A stretch of 64,000 bases of DNA from contig CAJUGD010000001.1 in NCBI GenBank assembly GCA_910586205.1, positions 62,001-126,000 on the forward strand, in the 5' to 3' direction. The DNA comes from an uncultured Lachnospiraceae bacterium. GTDB lineage: Bacteria; Bacillota; Clostridia; Lachnospirales; Lachnospiraceae. The position numbers and the translations under genes were made by a program. Below, in pieces: positions 50,392 to 59,384 of the stretch; position 1 is the first letter of the stretch, and the number at the start of each line of letters is the position of its first letter. Under the pieces are notes generated by a model. The model ran no database searches. It was not told where the DNA came from and saw nothing but the letters and a program-made list of their open reading frames with translations.

Positions 50392-51747
50392 ATGGGAGTG
50401 CCTGTAATTACGAAGATGGAAATTTATCCGGTGGCGGGCAAGGATTGTATGGAGCTGAATTTAAGCGGGGCTCATTCTCCGTTTTTTACCAGGAATATTG
50501 TGATTCTGCATGCAGATAACGGGGAGACGGGCGTCGGTGAGGTTCCGGGAGGAAAGAAGATTACAGCGGCTTTGGAGGAATGTATTCCCATTGTGGAGGG
50601 TACAAAGATTTCTGAGTATAAGAGCACGCTTTTGAAGGTAAAGGCTCATCTGGATTCTAAAGGTGAGGAGGATGTGCGGGGGAATCAGACCTTTGATCTG
50701 CGTACAGGGGTGCATGTGATTACGGCAATAGAGGCTCCTTGCCTGGATCTGCTGGGCAAATATCTGGGTGTGCCGGTTTGTGAGCTTTTGGGTGACGGTC
50801 AGCAGCGGGATAAGGTGCGTATGCTGGGCTATCTGTTCTTTGTGGGGGATCCCAACCGCACGGATCTGCCTTATGACCATGAGCCGGAGGCAGATTGTGA
50901 GTGGTATCGGATTCGCCATGAGGAGGCTTTGACGGCAGAGAAAATCGTAGCCTTTGCCAAGGCTACCCATAAAAAATACGGATTCCAGGACTTTAAGCTT
51001 AAGGGCGGCGTGCTGCGGGGAGATAAAGAGATGGAGGTGATCCGGGAACTAAAGAAGGCGTTTCCGGAGGCAAGGATTGACTTAGATCCCAACGGCGGCT
51101 GGCTCTTGGAAGAAGCGGTTGAGTATGTGAAGGGGATGAAGGGAATCCTCACTTATTGTGAAGATCCTTGCGGCGCGGAGGGCGTTTATTCCGGCCGTGA
51201 GATTGTCAGCGAGTTCCGCCGCCGCACCGGGTTCCCTACTGCTACCAATATGATTGCCACAGACTGGAGAGAGGTAGGACATTCCCTGGAGTGCCAGGCT
51301 GTGGACATTATTTTGGCGGATCCTCATTTCTGGACCATGGCCGGATCGGTGCGCGTGGCTCAGATGTGCCATGATTTTGGGTATACCTGGGGCAGCCACT
51401 CCAACAACCACTTTGACATTTCCTTAGCCATGTTCACCCAGGTAGGGGCAGCAGTGCCAGGAGAGTATAATGCGCTGGATACCCACTGGATCTGGCAGGA
51501 AGGTTTAGAGAGACTGACAAAAGAACCGCTGCAGATTGTGGATGGCTGTGTAGAAGTTCCCAAAAAGCCGGGCCTGGGCATTGAGGTGGATATGGAGCAG
51601 GTGAAAAAGGCACATAAGCTGTACATGGACAACTGCCTTGGCGGGCGCGATGATTCGGTGGGAATGCAGTATTTGATTCCGGGATGGAAGTTCAATGCCA
51701 AAAAGCCGTGTCTGGTGCGGGAAGGCAGCCAGTGGAATAAAGACTGA
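50392..51747 (+). CDS. gudD: Glucarate dehydratase
   Basis: A 451-residue enolase-superfamily enzyme. The active-site parts match E. coli GudD: KLKGGV with the catalytic lysines, the metal-binding DLDPNGGW and CEDPCG, TNMIAT, and HSNNHFDISLAMFTQV with the catalytic histidine. It converts D-glucarate (and often L-idarate) to 5-keto-4-deoxyglucarate. GGAGGAAG precedes the ATG. Lies between tctA and the LarA-like gene. Confidence 0.95.
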   Translation: MGVPVITKMEIYPVAGKDCMELNLSGAHSPFFTRNIVILHADNGETGVGEVPGGKKITAALEECIPIVEGTKISEYKSTLLKVKAHLDSKGEEDVRGNQTFDLRTGVHVITAIEAPCLDLLGKYLGVPVCELLGDGQQRDKVRMLGYLFFVGDPNRTDLPYDHEPEADCEWYRIRHEEALTAEKIVAFAKATHKKYGFQDFKLKGGVLRGDKEMEVIRELKKAFPEARIDLDPNGGWLLEEAVEYVKGMKGILTYCEDPCGAEGVYSGREIVSEFRRRTGFPTATNMIATDWREVGHSLECQAVDIILADPHFWTMAGSVRVAQMCHDFGYTWGSHSNNHFDISLAMFTQVGAAVPGEYNALDTHWIWQEGLERLTKEPLQIVDGCVEVPKKPGLGIEVDMEQVKKAHKLYMDNCLGGRDDSVGMQYLIPGWKFNAKKPCLVREGSQWNKD

Positions 51748-51768
51748 AAACAGATTCTGATATAAGGA

Positions 51769-51807
51769 AAAGGGCAGGTAGTGGGAAATGGGCGCTGCCT
51801 GCCCTTT
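51769..51807 (+). other. Hairpin between gudD and the LarA-like gene
   Basis: AAAGGGCAGGTAG (51769-51781) pairs with CTGCCTGCCCTTT (51795-51807), 13 bp with one G-U pair. No U-run follows, so it may be a processing or stabilising element rather than a terminator. Confidence 0.5.
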
Positions 51808-51840
51808 CCCGGCATATTCTCACACAGAACGGAGGAAATG

Positions 51841-53154
51841 ATGAAGGTAGTAAAAGACGGGATGGTGTCAAAGCTTTTAAAGGATACACGGATTCCCAAA
51901 ATGTTTCATGCCAGACAGACGTTTCCGGGAGATAAGATTAGTCCGGAGGAGATTCCCGGTGTGGTAGCACGGGAATTGGGGCAGGAGCAGTTTGCCTCAC
52001 GGATTCAGCCGGGAATGAGTATTGCCATCACGGCAGGAAGCCGCGGGATCCGCAATGTAGATATGATTACCAAGGCAATCGTGGATTTTGTGAAGGAGAG
52101 AGGAGCCAGCCCGTTTATTGTACCGGCCATGGGCAGCCATGGAGGCGCGACGGCAGAAGGGCAGTTGGAGATTTTGGCAGGCTATAACATTACTCCGGAG
52201 ACCATGGGGTGTCCGATTAAGTCTTCCATGGAGGTAGCAGAGTTAGGATATTCCAAAAGAGGGCGCCGGGTTGCCATTGACAAGAATGCTTATGAGGCGG
52301 ACGGGATCATCATTTCCTGCCGGTTAAAGCCCCACAATGCTTTTCGGGGGCATTATGAGAGCGGACCTTGTAAGATGATGACCGTGGGGCTTGGAAAACA
52401 GGCAGGGGCTTCTGTGGTTCATGGAGACGGCATGGATGTGATTGCAGAGAATATTCCGACCATGGCAGAGGTGGTACTGGCCAAGGCAAAGATTCTGATG
52501 GCGGTTCCATGCATAGAAAATGCTTATGATGAAACCTGCAGGATTGAGGCTATTCTGGCAGAAAACATTCTGGAGAGAGAACCAGAGCTTTTAAAATACG
52601 CATTTTCCAACATGCCCCGGTTGATTGTCGGGGAGACGGATGTGCTGGTGGTAGATGAGGTGGGAAAGAATTACAGCGGCACAGGTGTGGATCCCAATAT
52701 TACAGGGACTTTCTCTACTCCTTATGCCACCGGCGGCATTAAGGTGCAGAGAACCTGCTTTTTAAATTTAAGTGAGGAGTCTCACGGAAATGCCCTGGGG
52801 GTAGGGCTGGCCAGTGCGATTACCAACAAAATTTTTGAGGACATGGATGTGGAGAAAATGTATCCCAACTGTATTACCAGCACGGTGCTGGCGTCAGCGA
52901 GGATTCCCTGTGTGGTGGCAAATGACAAGGAGGCCATTCAGATCTGTATTAAGACCTGTAATAAAATCCATCAGGAGAACGTCCGCATAGTTCGTATTCC
53001 CAACAGCCTGCATATTGGGGAGATCATGCTTTCGGAAGCTTATTATGAGGATGTAAAGGCCGGAAAATATGCAGGGGTGGAAGCATTGGACGAGCCGATG
53101 GAGCTAAGGTTTGATGAGAATGGAAATCTGATGACGGAAACGGTGACAAAGTAA
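51841..53154 (+). CDS. LarA-like (DUF2088) protein, possible aldarate racemase/epimerase
   Basis: A 437-residue member of the lactate racemase LarA homologue family. The histidine motifs AMGSHGGAT and RLKPHNAFRGHYESG and the lysine region CKMMTVGLGKQ are in place. LarA homologues use a nickel-pincer cofactor and act on varied 2-hydroxyacids. Its place between gudD and the GntR regulator suggests isomerisation of an aldarate stereoisomer into the pathway; this is inference. ATG 51841 is used, 5 nt after GGAGG; 51838 is too close. The larB/C/E cofactor genes are not here. Confidence 0.8.
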   Translation: MKVVKDGMVSKLLKDTRIPKMFHARQTFPGDKISPEEIPGVVARELGQEQFASRIQPGMSIAITAGSRGIRNVDMITKAIVDFVKERGASPFIVPAMGSHGGATAEGQLEILAGYNITPETMGCPIKSSMEVAELGYSKRGRRVAIDKNAYEADGIIISCRLKPHNAFRGHYESGPCKMMTVGLGKQAGASVVHGDGMDVIAENIPTMAEVVLAKAKILMAVPCIENAYDETCRIEAILAENILEREPELLKYAFSNMPRLIVGETDVLVVDEVGKNYSGTGVDPNITGTFSTPYATGGIKVQRTCFLNLSEESHGNALGVGLASAITNKIFEDMDVEKMYPNCITSTVLASARIPCVVANDKEAIQICIKTCNKIHQENVRIVRIPNSLHIGEIMLSEAYYEDVKAGKYAGVEALDEPMELRFDENGNLMTETVTK

Positions 53155-53837
53155 TGGGAGAAATGCGACATAAATCTCTGCCTGAAAGGACGGCAGAAGT
53201 GATCTGTGACATGCTTTACCGGGAAAATTACCGGATAGGGGCAAAGCTGCCAGGGGAGCTTAAGCTGGCAGAAATGCTGGAGGTGAGCCGCAATACGGTT
53301 CGTCAGGCAATACGGATTCTGGAAGAAAAGGGTGTGCTGGAGGTAGAGCGGGGGGCAGGCACTTTTGTGTCTTCCAAGATGGGGATGAGCGAGGATCCAT
53401 TGGGACTTTCCATGATCATGGACAAAGCAAGGCTTATTAAGGATCTGCTGGAAGTGCGGCTTCTGATTGAGCCAAGGATCGCGGCCCTTGCGGCAGAACG
53501 GAGGACACAAAAGGAACTCTGCCAGCTTAAGCATATCTGTACTTGTCTGGAAAAGGCGTGGGGACAAGGGGATAATTATTATGAATTGGATATGGAGTTC
53601 CATACTTTTTTAGCAGGGTGCAGCAAAAATCTGGTGGTACACAGCCTTCTTCCGTCGATCTGTCAGACCATCATTTTACAGGAAAGTGTGATTCGGGCCA
53701 GGATGGGAAAACAGACGATCCTGGCCCATCGCCGTATTTATGAGGCTGTGGCCAGAGGAAAGGGCAGTGATGCCTATGATGCCATGATGATTCATCTGGT
53801 GCAGAATCAGGAACGGTTACGTTCCCAGGATCTGTGA
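53154..53837 (+). CDS. GntR-family (FadR/FCD) regulator
   Basis: A 227-residue regulator with a winged helix (LPGELKLAEMLEVSRNTVRQ, then GVLEVERGAGTFV) and an all-helical FCD effector domain with the usual Asp/His metal ligands (ELDMEFHTFLA, and a later AHRRIYEAVARG). The start overlaps the previous stop as TAATG, so it is made with the LarA-like protein. It likely regulates this operon in response to an organic acid. Confidence 0.9.
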   Translation: MGEMRHKSLPERTAEVICDMLYRENYRIGAKLPGELKLAEMLEVSRNTVRQAIRILEEKGVLEVERGAGTFVSSKMGMSEDPLGLSMIMDKARLIKDLLEVRLLIEPRIAALAAERRTQKELCQLKHICTCLEKAWGQGDNYYELDMEFHTFLAGCSKNLVVHSLLPSICQTIILQESVIRARMGKQTILAHRRIYEAVARGKGSDAYDAMMIHLVQNQERLRSQDL

Positions 53838-53885
53838 AAAGTAACATGGTCGGTACAAGCTTTTGTCAAATAAGATGGTATTTCA

Positions 53886-53914
53886 TTGAAATTTTTTTGG
53901 TTTTACGCTAAAAT
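53886..53914 (+). promoter_or_regulatory. Sigma-A promoter of the ABC exporter, apparently leaderless
   Basis: TTGAAA (53886-53891), 17-nt spacer containing a T7 run, TAAAAT (53909-53914). The expected start (about 53920-53922) coincides with the ATG at 53921 and no ribosome site is present between them. Confidence 0.65.
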
Positions 53915-53920
53915 GGGTAT

Positions 53921-55648
53921 ATGAAGAAAATATTCCTATACTATTTAAAACCGTTTTACCTGCGGATGGCAGGCGGTTTTGTGATTAAATTTACTGGTAC
54001 GCTGATGGATCTGTTTTTGCCGTGGGCGCTGGCTTATATGATTGATACTGTGATTCCCGCCAATGGAAGGCGGGAAATTCTCTTATGGGGAGTTTTTATG
54101 CTGGTTTGTTCTGTGCTGGCAGTGACCTTTAACATTCTGGCCAACCGGATGGCAGCCAGGGTGGCAGGAGACGCCATCTATGTGATCCGCAATGACTTGT
54201 TTGAAAAGGTCATGTTTCTTCCTGACATGCAGGCCGACGGGCTGACCAGGCCGTCCCTGATCTCCAGACTGACTACAGATACTTATCATGTTCATCAAAT
54301 GCTGGGACGTATTCAAAGGTTGGGAGTGCGCGCTCCGATTCTGCTGACAGGAGGCATTGTGATGACCTTGCTTTTGGATCCGGTTTTAGCAGGAATACTG
54401 TTAGGGACTTTGCCGCTTTTGACCATTGTGGTGATTGCGGTATCAAAAAGAAGCATCCCTCTGTACGCTAGGCTTCAGGAGAGCCTGGATCGATTTGTTC
54501 GGCTGGTGAGGGAGGACATTGCCGGGATCCGGGTGATCAAGGCGCTGTCCAGAGAGGATTATGAGAGGAAAAGATTTGGAGAGATTAACCGGGAGGTGAC
54601 AGAGCGGGAGAGAAGGGCCGCCATAACAGCCGCCATAACCAGCCCGGCTATGAATATTCTGCTGAATTTAGGGATGGTGGCAGTGATCGTGGCAGGCGCC
54701 ATACGGGTAAACGCCGGACTGTCTCAGGTAGGGAAGATTCTGGCGTTTATGAGCTATTTTACGATTATATTAAACGCGCTGCTGTCCATATCCCGGATGT
54801 TTGTGGCCGTGTCAAAGGCAGCGGCCTCTGCCGAGAGGATCGTAAGGGTGTTGGAGACAGAGGATGAAAGAGAATGGGAGAGGGCGGAAACAGACAGAGA
54901 TCAGGGAGCGGACGGGGAAACCGAGATCCCTCACATTGCATTTGAAGGGGTATCCTTTTCTTATAATAAGATAGGGGACAATCTGACGGATATCAGCTTT
55001 TCCTTAAAACACGGAGAAACCTTGGGGATTATTGGCTCTACCGGCTCTGGCAAATCAACGGTGGTAAATCTTTTGATGCGTTTTTATGATGTGGATCAGG
55101 GAAGAATCTGCCTGGACGGCAAGGATGTCCGCACAATCAAGCTTTCTGACTTGAGAAAAAGGTTCGGGGCGGTGTTTCAGAATGATGTGCTGTTTGCAGG
55201 GGATATCTATGAAAATGTCAGCCTGGGTCGGGGGATTGGAAAGGAGCAGGTAAAAGAGGCGCTGGAACATGCCAGGGCAGAGGAGTTTGTGGAAGAAAAG
55301 GGAGGAATTTGGGAGAAGCTGGATATTCGGGGCGCGAATTTAAGCGGCGGTCAGAAACAGAGGCTTCTCATTGCCAGGGCTTTGGCGGGAGAGCCGGAGA
55401 TCCTGGTTCTTGATGATTCTTCCAGTGCTTTGGATTACCGGACGGAAGGGGAGCTTCGGAGAGAGCTTCGGGAAAATTTTGCTGATACTACGTGTATTGT
55501 GGTTGCTCAGAGGATCAGTTCGGTTATGGGAGCGGATCATATTTTGGTGTTGGAAGAAGGGAGGGAAGCAGGGTATGGAACCCATGCTGAGCTGATGGAG
55601 AGGTGTGAGGTTTATCGGGAGATTGAGAGGTCGCAGATGGGATTTTAA
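53921..55648 (+). CDS. ABC exporter half-transporter 1 (degenerate ATP site)
   Basis: A 575-residue type IV exporter: a six-helix membrane domain (about 1-310) and an ATPase domain. Walker A GSTGSGKST (about 372-380), signature LSGGQKQRL, Walker B VLDDSSSALD. The Walker B end is Asp-Asp rather than Asp-Glu, so the catalytic glutamate is replaced. This is usual for the degenerate site of heterodimeric exporters (LmrCD/TM287-288 type). It pairs with the gene at 55683. No ribosome site; see promoter entry. Confidence 0.92.
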   Translation: MKKIFLYYLKPFYLRMAGGFVIKFTGTLMDLFLPWALAYMIDTVIPANGRREILLWGVFMLVCSVLAVTFNILANRMAARVAGDAIYVIRNDLFEKVMFLPDMQADGLTRPSLISRLTTDTYHVHQMLGRIQRLGVRAPILLTGGIVMTLLLDPVLAGILLGTLPLLTIVVIAVSKRSIPLYARLQESLDRFVRLVREDIAGIRVIKALSREDYERKRFGEINREVTERERRAAITAAITSPAMNILLNLGMVAVIVAGAIRVNAGLSQVGKILAFMSYFTIILNALLSISRMFVAVSKAAASAERIVRVLETEDEREWERAETDRDQGADGETEIPHIAFEGVSFSYNKIGDNLTDISFSLKHGETLGIIGSTGSGKSTVVNLLMRFYDVDQGRICLDGKDVRTIKLSDLRKRFGAVFQNDVLFAGDIYENVSLGRGIGKEQVKEALEHARAEEFVEEKGGIWEKLDIRGANLSGGQKQRLLIARALAGEPEILVLDDSSSALDYRTEGELRRELRENFADTTCIVVAQRISSVMGADHILVLEEGREAGYGTHAELMERCEVYREIERSQMGF

Positions 55649-55682
55649 GAGGATAAAGAATGTAAGAGGTTGAAGGAAGGGG

Positions 55683-57530
55683 ATGACGGGAAGCATGGGG
55701 CAGAAGGGCAGCATGGGGCAGAAGGGCAGGACAGAGGCCGCAGATGGAAAGGGGCCGATCTTTCGGTATCTGATGGAGCGGAAGGGGACTCTTAGGCGGA
55801 TGGGAGGATACCTTTGGAAAGACAGGGGGCTTTTGGCAGGGGCTTTTTTTATGACTGCTGCCAGTAATCTGCTTGCGCTTTTGGGGCCTCTTTTGTCCGG
55901 ATATGCGGTGGACGCCATTGAGCCGGGCGCCGGAAAAGTGGACTTTCAGAGGGTGTTTTTTTATGTCGGGTGGATGATAGCGCTTTACGCTTTGTCGGCT
56001 TTGCTGTCTTATGGGCTTTCGGTGTTAATGGTGACGGTCAGCCGGAAGGTGGTAAGAAGGATGAGGGAGGATGTGTTTGACAGGCTTTTGTCTTTGCCGG
56101 CAGGGTATTTTGACTGCCATCAGACCGGGGATCTGCTGAGCAGGATATCTTATGATATTGATGTGGTCAATGAGTCGCTGTCTAGTGATTTGATACAGAT
56201 GCTGACTACCTTGATTACCGTGGGCGGGGCTTTGGCCATGATGGTTGTGCTTTCTCCTTATCTGGTGCTGGTGTTTTGCTTTACGGTTCCTTTATCGATC
56301 TGCATTACTCGTTTTATTACCGGGAAAACACGGCCTTTGTTTCGGATCCGTTCCGGGGCGTTAGGTCGTTTAAACGGGTTTGTGGAAGAGAAGGTGACAG
56401 GGCAGAGAACGATTAAAGCGTATTGCGGAGAAGAAATGACGTTTGGTCAGTTTGCAGAGAAAAACCGGGAAGCAGTGGAGGCTTATTACAAGGCCGAGTA
56501 TTATGGGAGCACGGTTGGACCCATGGTAAATTTTATTAATAATCTGTCCTTGTCCCTGATCAGTGTTTTTGGGGCCTTTTTATATATGATGGGCATGATG
56601 CGGCTGGGGCAGATTTCTTCTTTTGTGCTGTATTCCCGGAAGTTTTCCGGCCCTATCAATGAGCTGGCCAATATTTTCGGTGATCTTCAGTCTGCGGTGG
56701 CAGCGGCGGAAAGAGTGTTTGGGCTGATGGACGAGAGGCCGGAGGAGGAATCAGGAGAGCTGTCTGAAAAGAAAAGAGGCAGAGCGGACGGAACAGAAAA
56801 TATAAAGGGGCAGGTAGAGCTTTGCCATGTGGATTTTGGATATGAGGAGGGGAAGGAGATTTTAAAGGATTTTTCTCTGCAGGTATCACCGGGAGAGACT
56901 ATTGCCGTGGCAGGGCCTACAGGAGCAGGGAAAACTACACTGATTAACCTTCTGATGCGGTTTTATGATCCGCAGTCAGGGACGATTCTGGCAGACGGAA
57001 GAAATATCAGGGAAATGTCCAGAAAACAGGTGCGGAGCGCTTATGCCATGGTACTGCAGGATACCTGGCTGTTTCATGGGACCATCTATGAAAATCTGTC
57101 GTATGGAAGGGAGAAGGTAAGCCAAAAGGAAGTGATCGATGCCGCAAAGGCGGCTCATATCCATTCTTTTATCATGCAGCTTCCTGACGGTTATGATACT
57201 GTGCTTAAGGAGGACGGGACAAACATCTCCAAAGGACAAAAGCAGCTTCTCACCATTGCCAGGGCTATGCTTCAGGACTGCAGGATGGTTATTTTAGATG
57301 AGGCCACATCCAATGTGGATACGCGGACCGAGGTGAGGATTCAGCAGGCCATGGGCCGGCTGATGGAGGGAAAGACCTGTTTTATCATTGCACATCGTCT
57401 GTCCACCATCAAAAATGCGGATCGGATTTTGGTGGTGGACCATGGGAGGGCGGTGGAGCAGGGAAACCATATGGAGCTGATGGAGAAAAGGGGGCTTTAT
57501 TATCAAATGGTTGAGGCGCAGAAAACCTAA
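55683..57530 (+). CDS. ABC exporter half-transporter 2 (catalytic ATP site)
   Basis: A 615-residue partner of the previous gene. Membrane domain about 50-350, Walker A GPTGAGKTT, Walker B MVILDEATSNVD with the catalytic Glu, but the signature reads ISKGQKQLL instead of LSGGQ. Together with half 1, one ATP site is intact and the other degenerate. The N-terminus has an 18-bp tandem repeat (SMGQKG twice). It lies 34 bp after half 1 and its stop overlaps the convergent EamA gene by 4 bp. Substrate unknown. Confidence 0.92.
   Translation: MTGSMGQKGSMGQKGRTEAADGKGPIFRYLMERKGTLRRMGGYLWKDRGLLAGAFFMTAASNLLALLGPLLSGYAVDAIEPGAGKVDFQRVFFYVGWMIALYALSALLSYGLSVLMVTVSRKVVRRMREDVFDRLLSLPAGYFDCHQTGDLLSRISYDIDVVNESLSSDLIQMLTTLITVGGALAMMVVLSPYLVLVFCFTVPLSICITRFITGKTRPLFRIRSGALGRLNGFVEEKVTGQRTIKAYCGEEMTFGQFAEKNREAVEAYYKAEYYGSTVGPMVNFINNLSLSLISVFGAFLYMMGMMRLGQISSFVLYSRKFSGPINELANIFGDLQSAVAAAERVFGLMDERPEEESGELSEKKRGRADGTENIKGQVELCHVDFGYEEGKEILKDFSLQVSPGETIAVAGPTGAGKTTLINLLMRFYDPQSGTILADGRNIREMSRKQVRSAYAMVLQDTWLFHGTIYENLSYGREKVSQKEVIDAAKAAHIHSFIMQLPDGYDTVLKEDGTNISKGQKQLLTIARAMLQDCRMVILDEATSNVDTRTEVRIQQAMGRLMEGKTCFIIAHRLSTIKNADRILVVDHGRAVEQGNHMELMEKRGLYYQMVEAQKT
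55692..55727 (+). repeat. 18-bp coding tandem duplication
   Basis: AGCATGGGGCAGAAGGGC occurs twice in a row, encoding SMGQKG-SMGQKG near the N-terminus of the ABC exporter half 2. Identical copies point to recent slippage. Each copy has an in-frame ATG with purine-rich sequence before it. Confidence 0.9.
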
Positions 57531-58438
57531 GCTTTCGCTTTCGGCTGTTTTTTATTAAATCCTTTGAGCTGAAGCCCAATCAGCCCTGTGATAAACATTA
57601 CGGTTCCTCCTATGATATAGATGCTGATTTTTTCGTGAAAGAACAGCACGCCCCAAAGAATGGCAAAAATCGCCATAGTGCTCTGAATGATCGGCACCAT
57701 ATAAAAGGGCACCAAAAGAATGGCACGTGCATTCAGGTAAAATCCGATTCCGGTGATAAAGCCGAAGATCAGGATTCCCGCAATACAGCCAAGGTCAGGG
57801 CGGACGCCAATCAGACCGCCTCCTGCTGCATCCGGAATCAGAGGCAGGGCAGATAAGGCGGCAGACACTGCGAAGATGGACAGGTTGCTGTCTATAATGT
57901 CCATTTGATCGGCAATCATTTTCTGAGACAGAACATGGCAGCCGGCACAGAAGCCGGACAGGATAAACAGGCCGGTCAGAAGAACATTTTCCTGGAAAAA
58001 CACATAAAGAGGACGGCCGTTCCAGGAAATGCACAGTACCCCTGCCATGCAGAGCAGGATACATAAAAGCTTTCGAGGCGGCAGCTTTTCTTTAAAAAGG
58101 AGTACGCTGGAAAGGGTTAAAAATACAGTCTGGGCAGGCTGGGTCACAATGTTGCCGTAAGAGGGACCATGGGAGAGGGCGTAGTTTTCCGTAAGATAAG
58201 CCACCCACTTGGCTGCAGCCCCAAAAAGTATCCAGCCTGATGCCAGGCGAACCGCAGAAAAAAAGTTTTTTTGCCAGGGCTGGCGTTTGACTGCTTTCAG
58301 CAGAAGGAGAAAACACACGCCCACGGCAAAGCGGAAAAAGGTAATGTAGGCAGGGCCAAAGTGGGGGCTGATGAGCCGGACGCATGTGCCGCCGAAGCTG
58401 AACATAATTGCAACGCATAAAAGGTATAGATATCCCAT
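57527..58438 (-). CDS. EamA/DMT superfamily transporter
   Basis: A 303-residue membrane protein with ten helices in two EamA repeats (MGYLYLLCVAIMFSFGGTCV, then GTVMFITGLIGLQLKGF near the end). Such proteins export metabolites or act as permeases; the substrate is unknown. ATG 58438 is used, with AAGGA 8 nt upstream; an in-frame extension to 58501 has no ribosome site. It is convergent with the ABC exporter and divergent from the TetR operon. A possible extended -10 (TGCTATACT, minus strand at 58492-58500) lies upstream. Confidence 0.9.
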   Translation of the reverse strand: MGYLYLLCVAIMFSFGGTCVRLISPHFGPAYITFFRFAVGVCFLLLLKAVKRQPWQKNFFSAVRLASGWILFGAAAKWVAYLTENYALSHGPSYGNIVTQPAQTVFLTLSSVLLFKEKLPPRKLLCILLCMAGVLCISWNGRPLYVFFQENVLLTGLFILSGFCAGCHVLSQKMIADQMDIIDSNLSIFAVSAALSALPLIPDAAGGGLIGVRPDLGCIAGILIFGFITGIGFYLNARAILLVPFYMVPIIQSTMAIFAILWGVLFFHEKISIYIIGGTVMFITGLIGLQLKGFNKKQPKAKA

Positions 58439-58548
58439 GAGAAGTTTCCTTATCTTCCTGTATTTTGCAGTGTCTGTTGGTCTGCGTGGATAGTATAGCA
58501 CATTTTATGCAGTATCTGTTAAAAATTCTAAAATTTTTCTAACCTTTA

Positions 58549-58577
58549 TTGACAATATGACAGGTTGTCATTATAAT
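58549..58577 (+). promoter_or_regulatory. Consensus sigma-A promoter of the TetR-RND operon
   Basis: TTGACA (58549-58554), 17-nt spacer, TATAAT (58572-58577): a full consensus match. The first TetR operator fills its spacer and two more follow downstream of the -10. Confidence 0.92.
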
Positions 58578-58615
58578 GGGTGACAAGTTGTCACACGAAC
58601 ATGACAACCTGTCAT
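58557..58615. promoter_or_regulatory. Three TetR operators
   Basis: ATGACAGGTTGTCAT (58557-58571), GTGACAAGTTGTCAC (58580-58594) and ATGACAACCTGTCAT (58601-58615) are 15-bp palindromes sharing TGACANNNTGTCA. Centres are 23 and 21 bp apart, about two helical turns. They cover the spacer, the start site (near 58584) and the early leader, so repressor binding would shut the promoter strongly. Confidence 0.88.
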
Positions 58616-58712
58616 GTTTGGCGATATCACGCTTTGTTTGTACTCTCGGAATTTCCCGGCACCTGATTTTGTGAGACTCCGAGAAGTTATTTATGGGGAG
58701 AGGAGGAAAGGC

Positions 58713-59384
58713 ATGCCTACGGAACGGTTTTACCGTCTGCCTGAAGTCAAAAGGCAGGCGATTCGAGAAGCGGCCTTAAAAGAATTTGCAAGGGTCCCTT
58801 TCGAGAAGGTTTCCATTAACCAGATTATCCGTAACGCAGATATATCACGAGGCAGTTTCTACACCTATTTTGTGGATAAACAGGATGTGGTGAAGTTTCT
58901 TCTGGAGGATACATTTGAACAGATGGAAGATATCTGTAAAAAGGAAATGGACAGAAACGGCGGTGATTATTTTGCTTTGGTAGAGGTTATGTTTGAATAC
59001 TTTGTGGGAGTGCTTCGGAGTAATCCGGATATGGTGACAGTGGCCCGGAACATATTTTCCAACAAGGAGAACAATGAGCTGGTGGGGATTGACAGATGGC
59101 CCCCCCCAGACTGCGTACAGATGCCGGGAAGCCCGGCCAGATGGATGTATGAAAAATTGGATCGGAGCCGTTTCCGGTTTGAGACCACGGAGGAATTTCT
59201 TCCTTTGGCCATACTGGCAATGTCATCTTTGGCAGTTTCTCTAAAGCAGTATTACGAGTATCCGGAACAGTTAGTGCAAATCCGGGAGATATTTAAAAAA
59301 TCACTGGATATTCTGAAATATGGTTCCTATAAGAAAGATTATAAGGAAGAAGATCAAAAGGTAAGAGGAGACAGGAATGAATAA
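58713..59384 (+). CDS. TetR-family repressor
   Basis: A 223-residue TetR protein; the helix-turn-helix is in FEKVSINQIIRNADISRGSFYTYF. ATG 58713 is used since AGGAGG (58701-58706) precedes it; the upstream extension lacks one. The ligand domain is helical. The gene contains a run of seven Cs (59100-59106). Its end overlaps the next gene by 8 bp. It very likely binds the three operators upstream and represses the efflux genes. Confidence 0.92.
   Translation: MPTERFYRLPEVKRQAIREAALKEFARVPFEKVSINQIIRNADISRGSFYTYFVDKQDVVKFLLEDTFEQMEDICKKEMDRNGGDYFALVEVMFEYFVGVLRSNPDMVTVARNIFSNKENNELVGIDRWPPPDCVQMPGSPARWMYEKLDRSRFRFETTEEFLPLAILAMSSLAVSLKQYYEYPEQLVQIREIFKKSLDILKYGSYKKDYKEEDQKVRGDRNE

Noticed and set aside
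53913..53924. Three-codon leader peptide ATG-GGT-ATA-TGA before the ABC exporter
   Set aside because: It lies upstream of the predicted transcription start and has no ribosome site.
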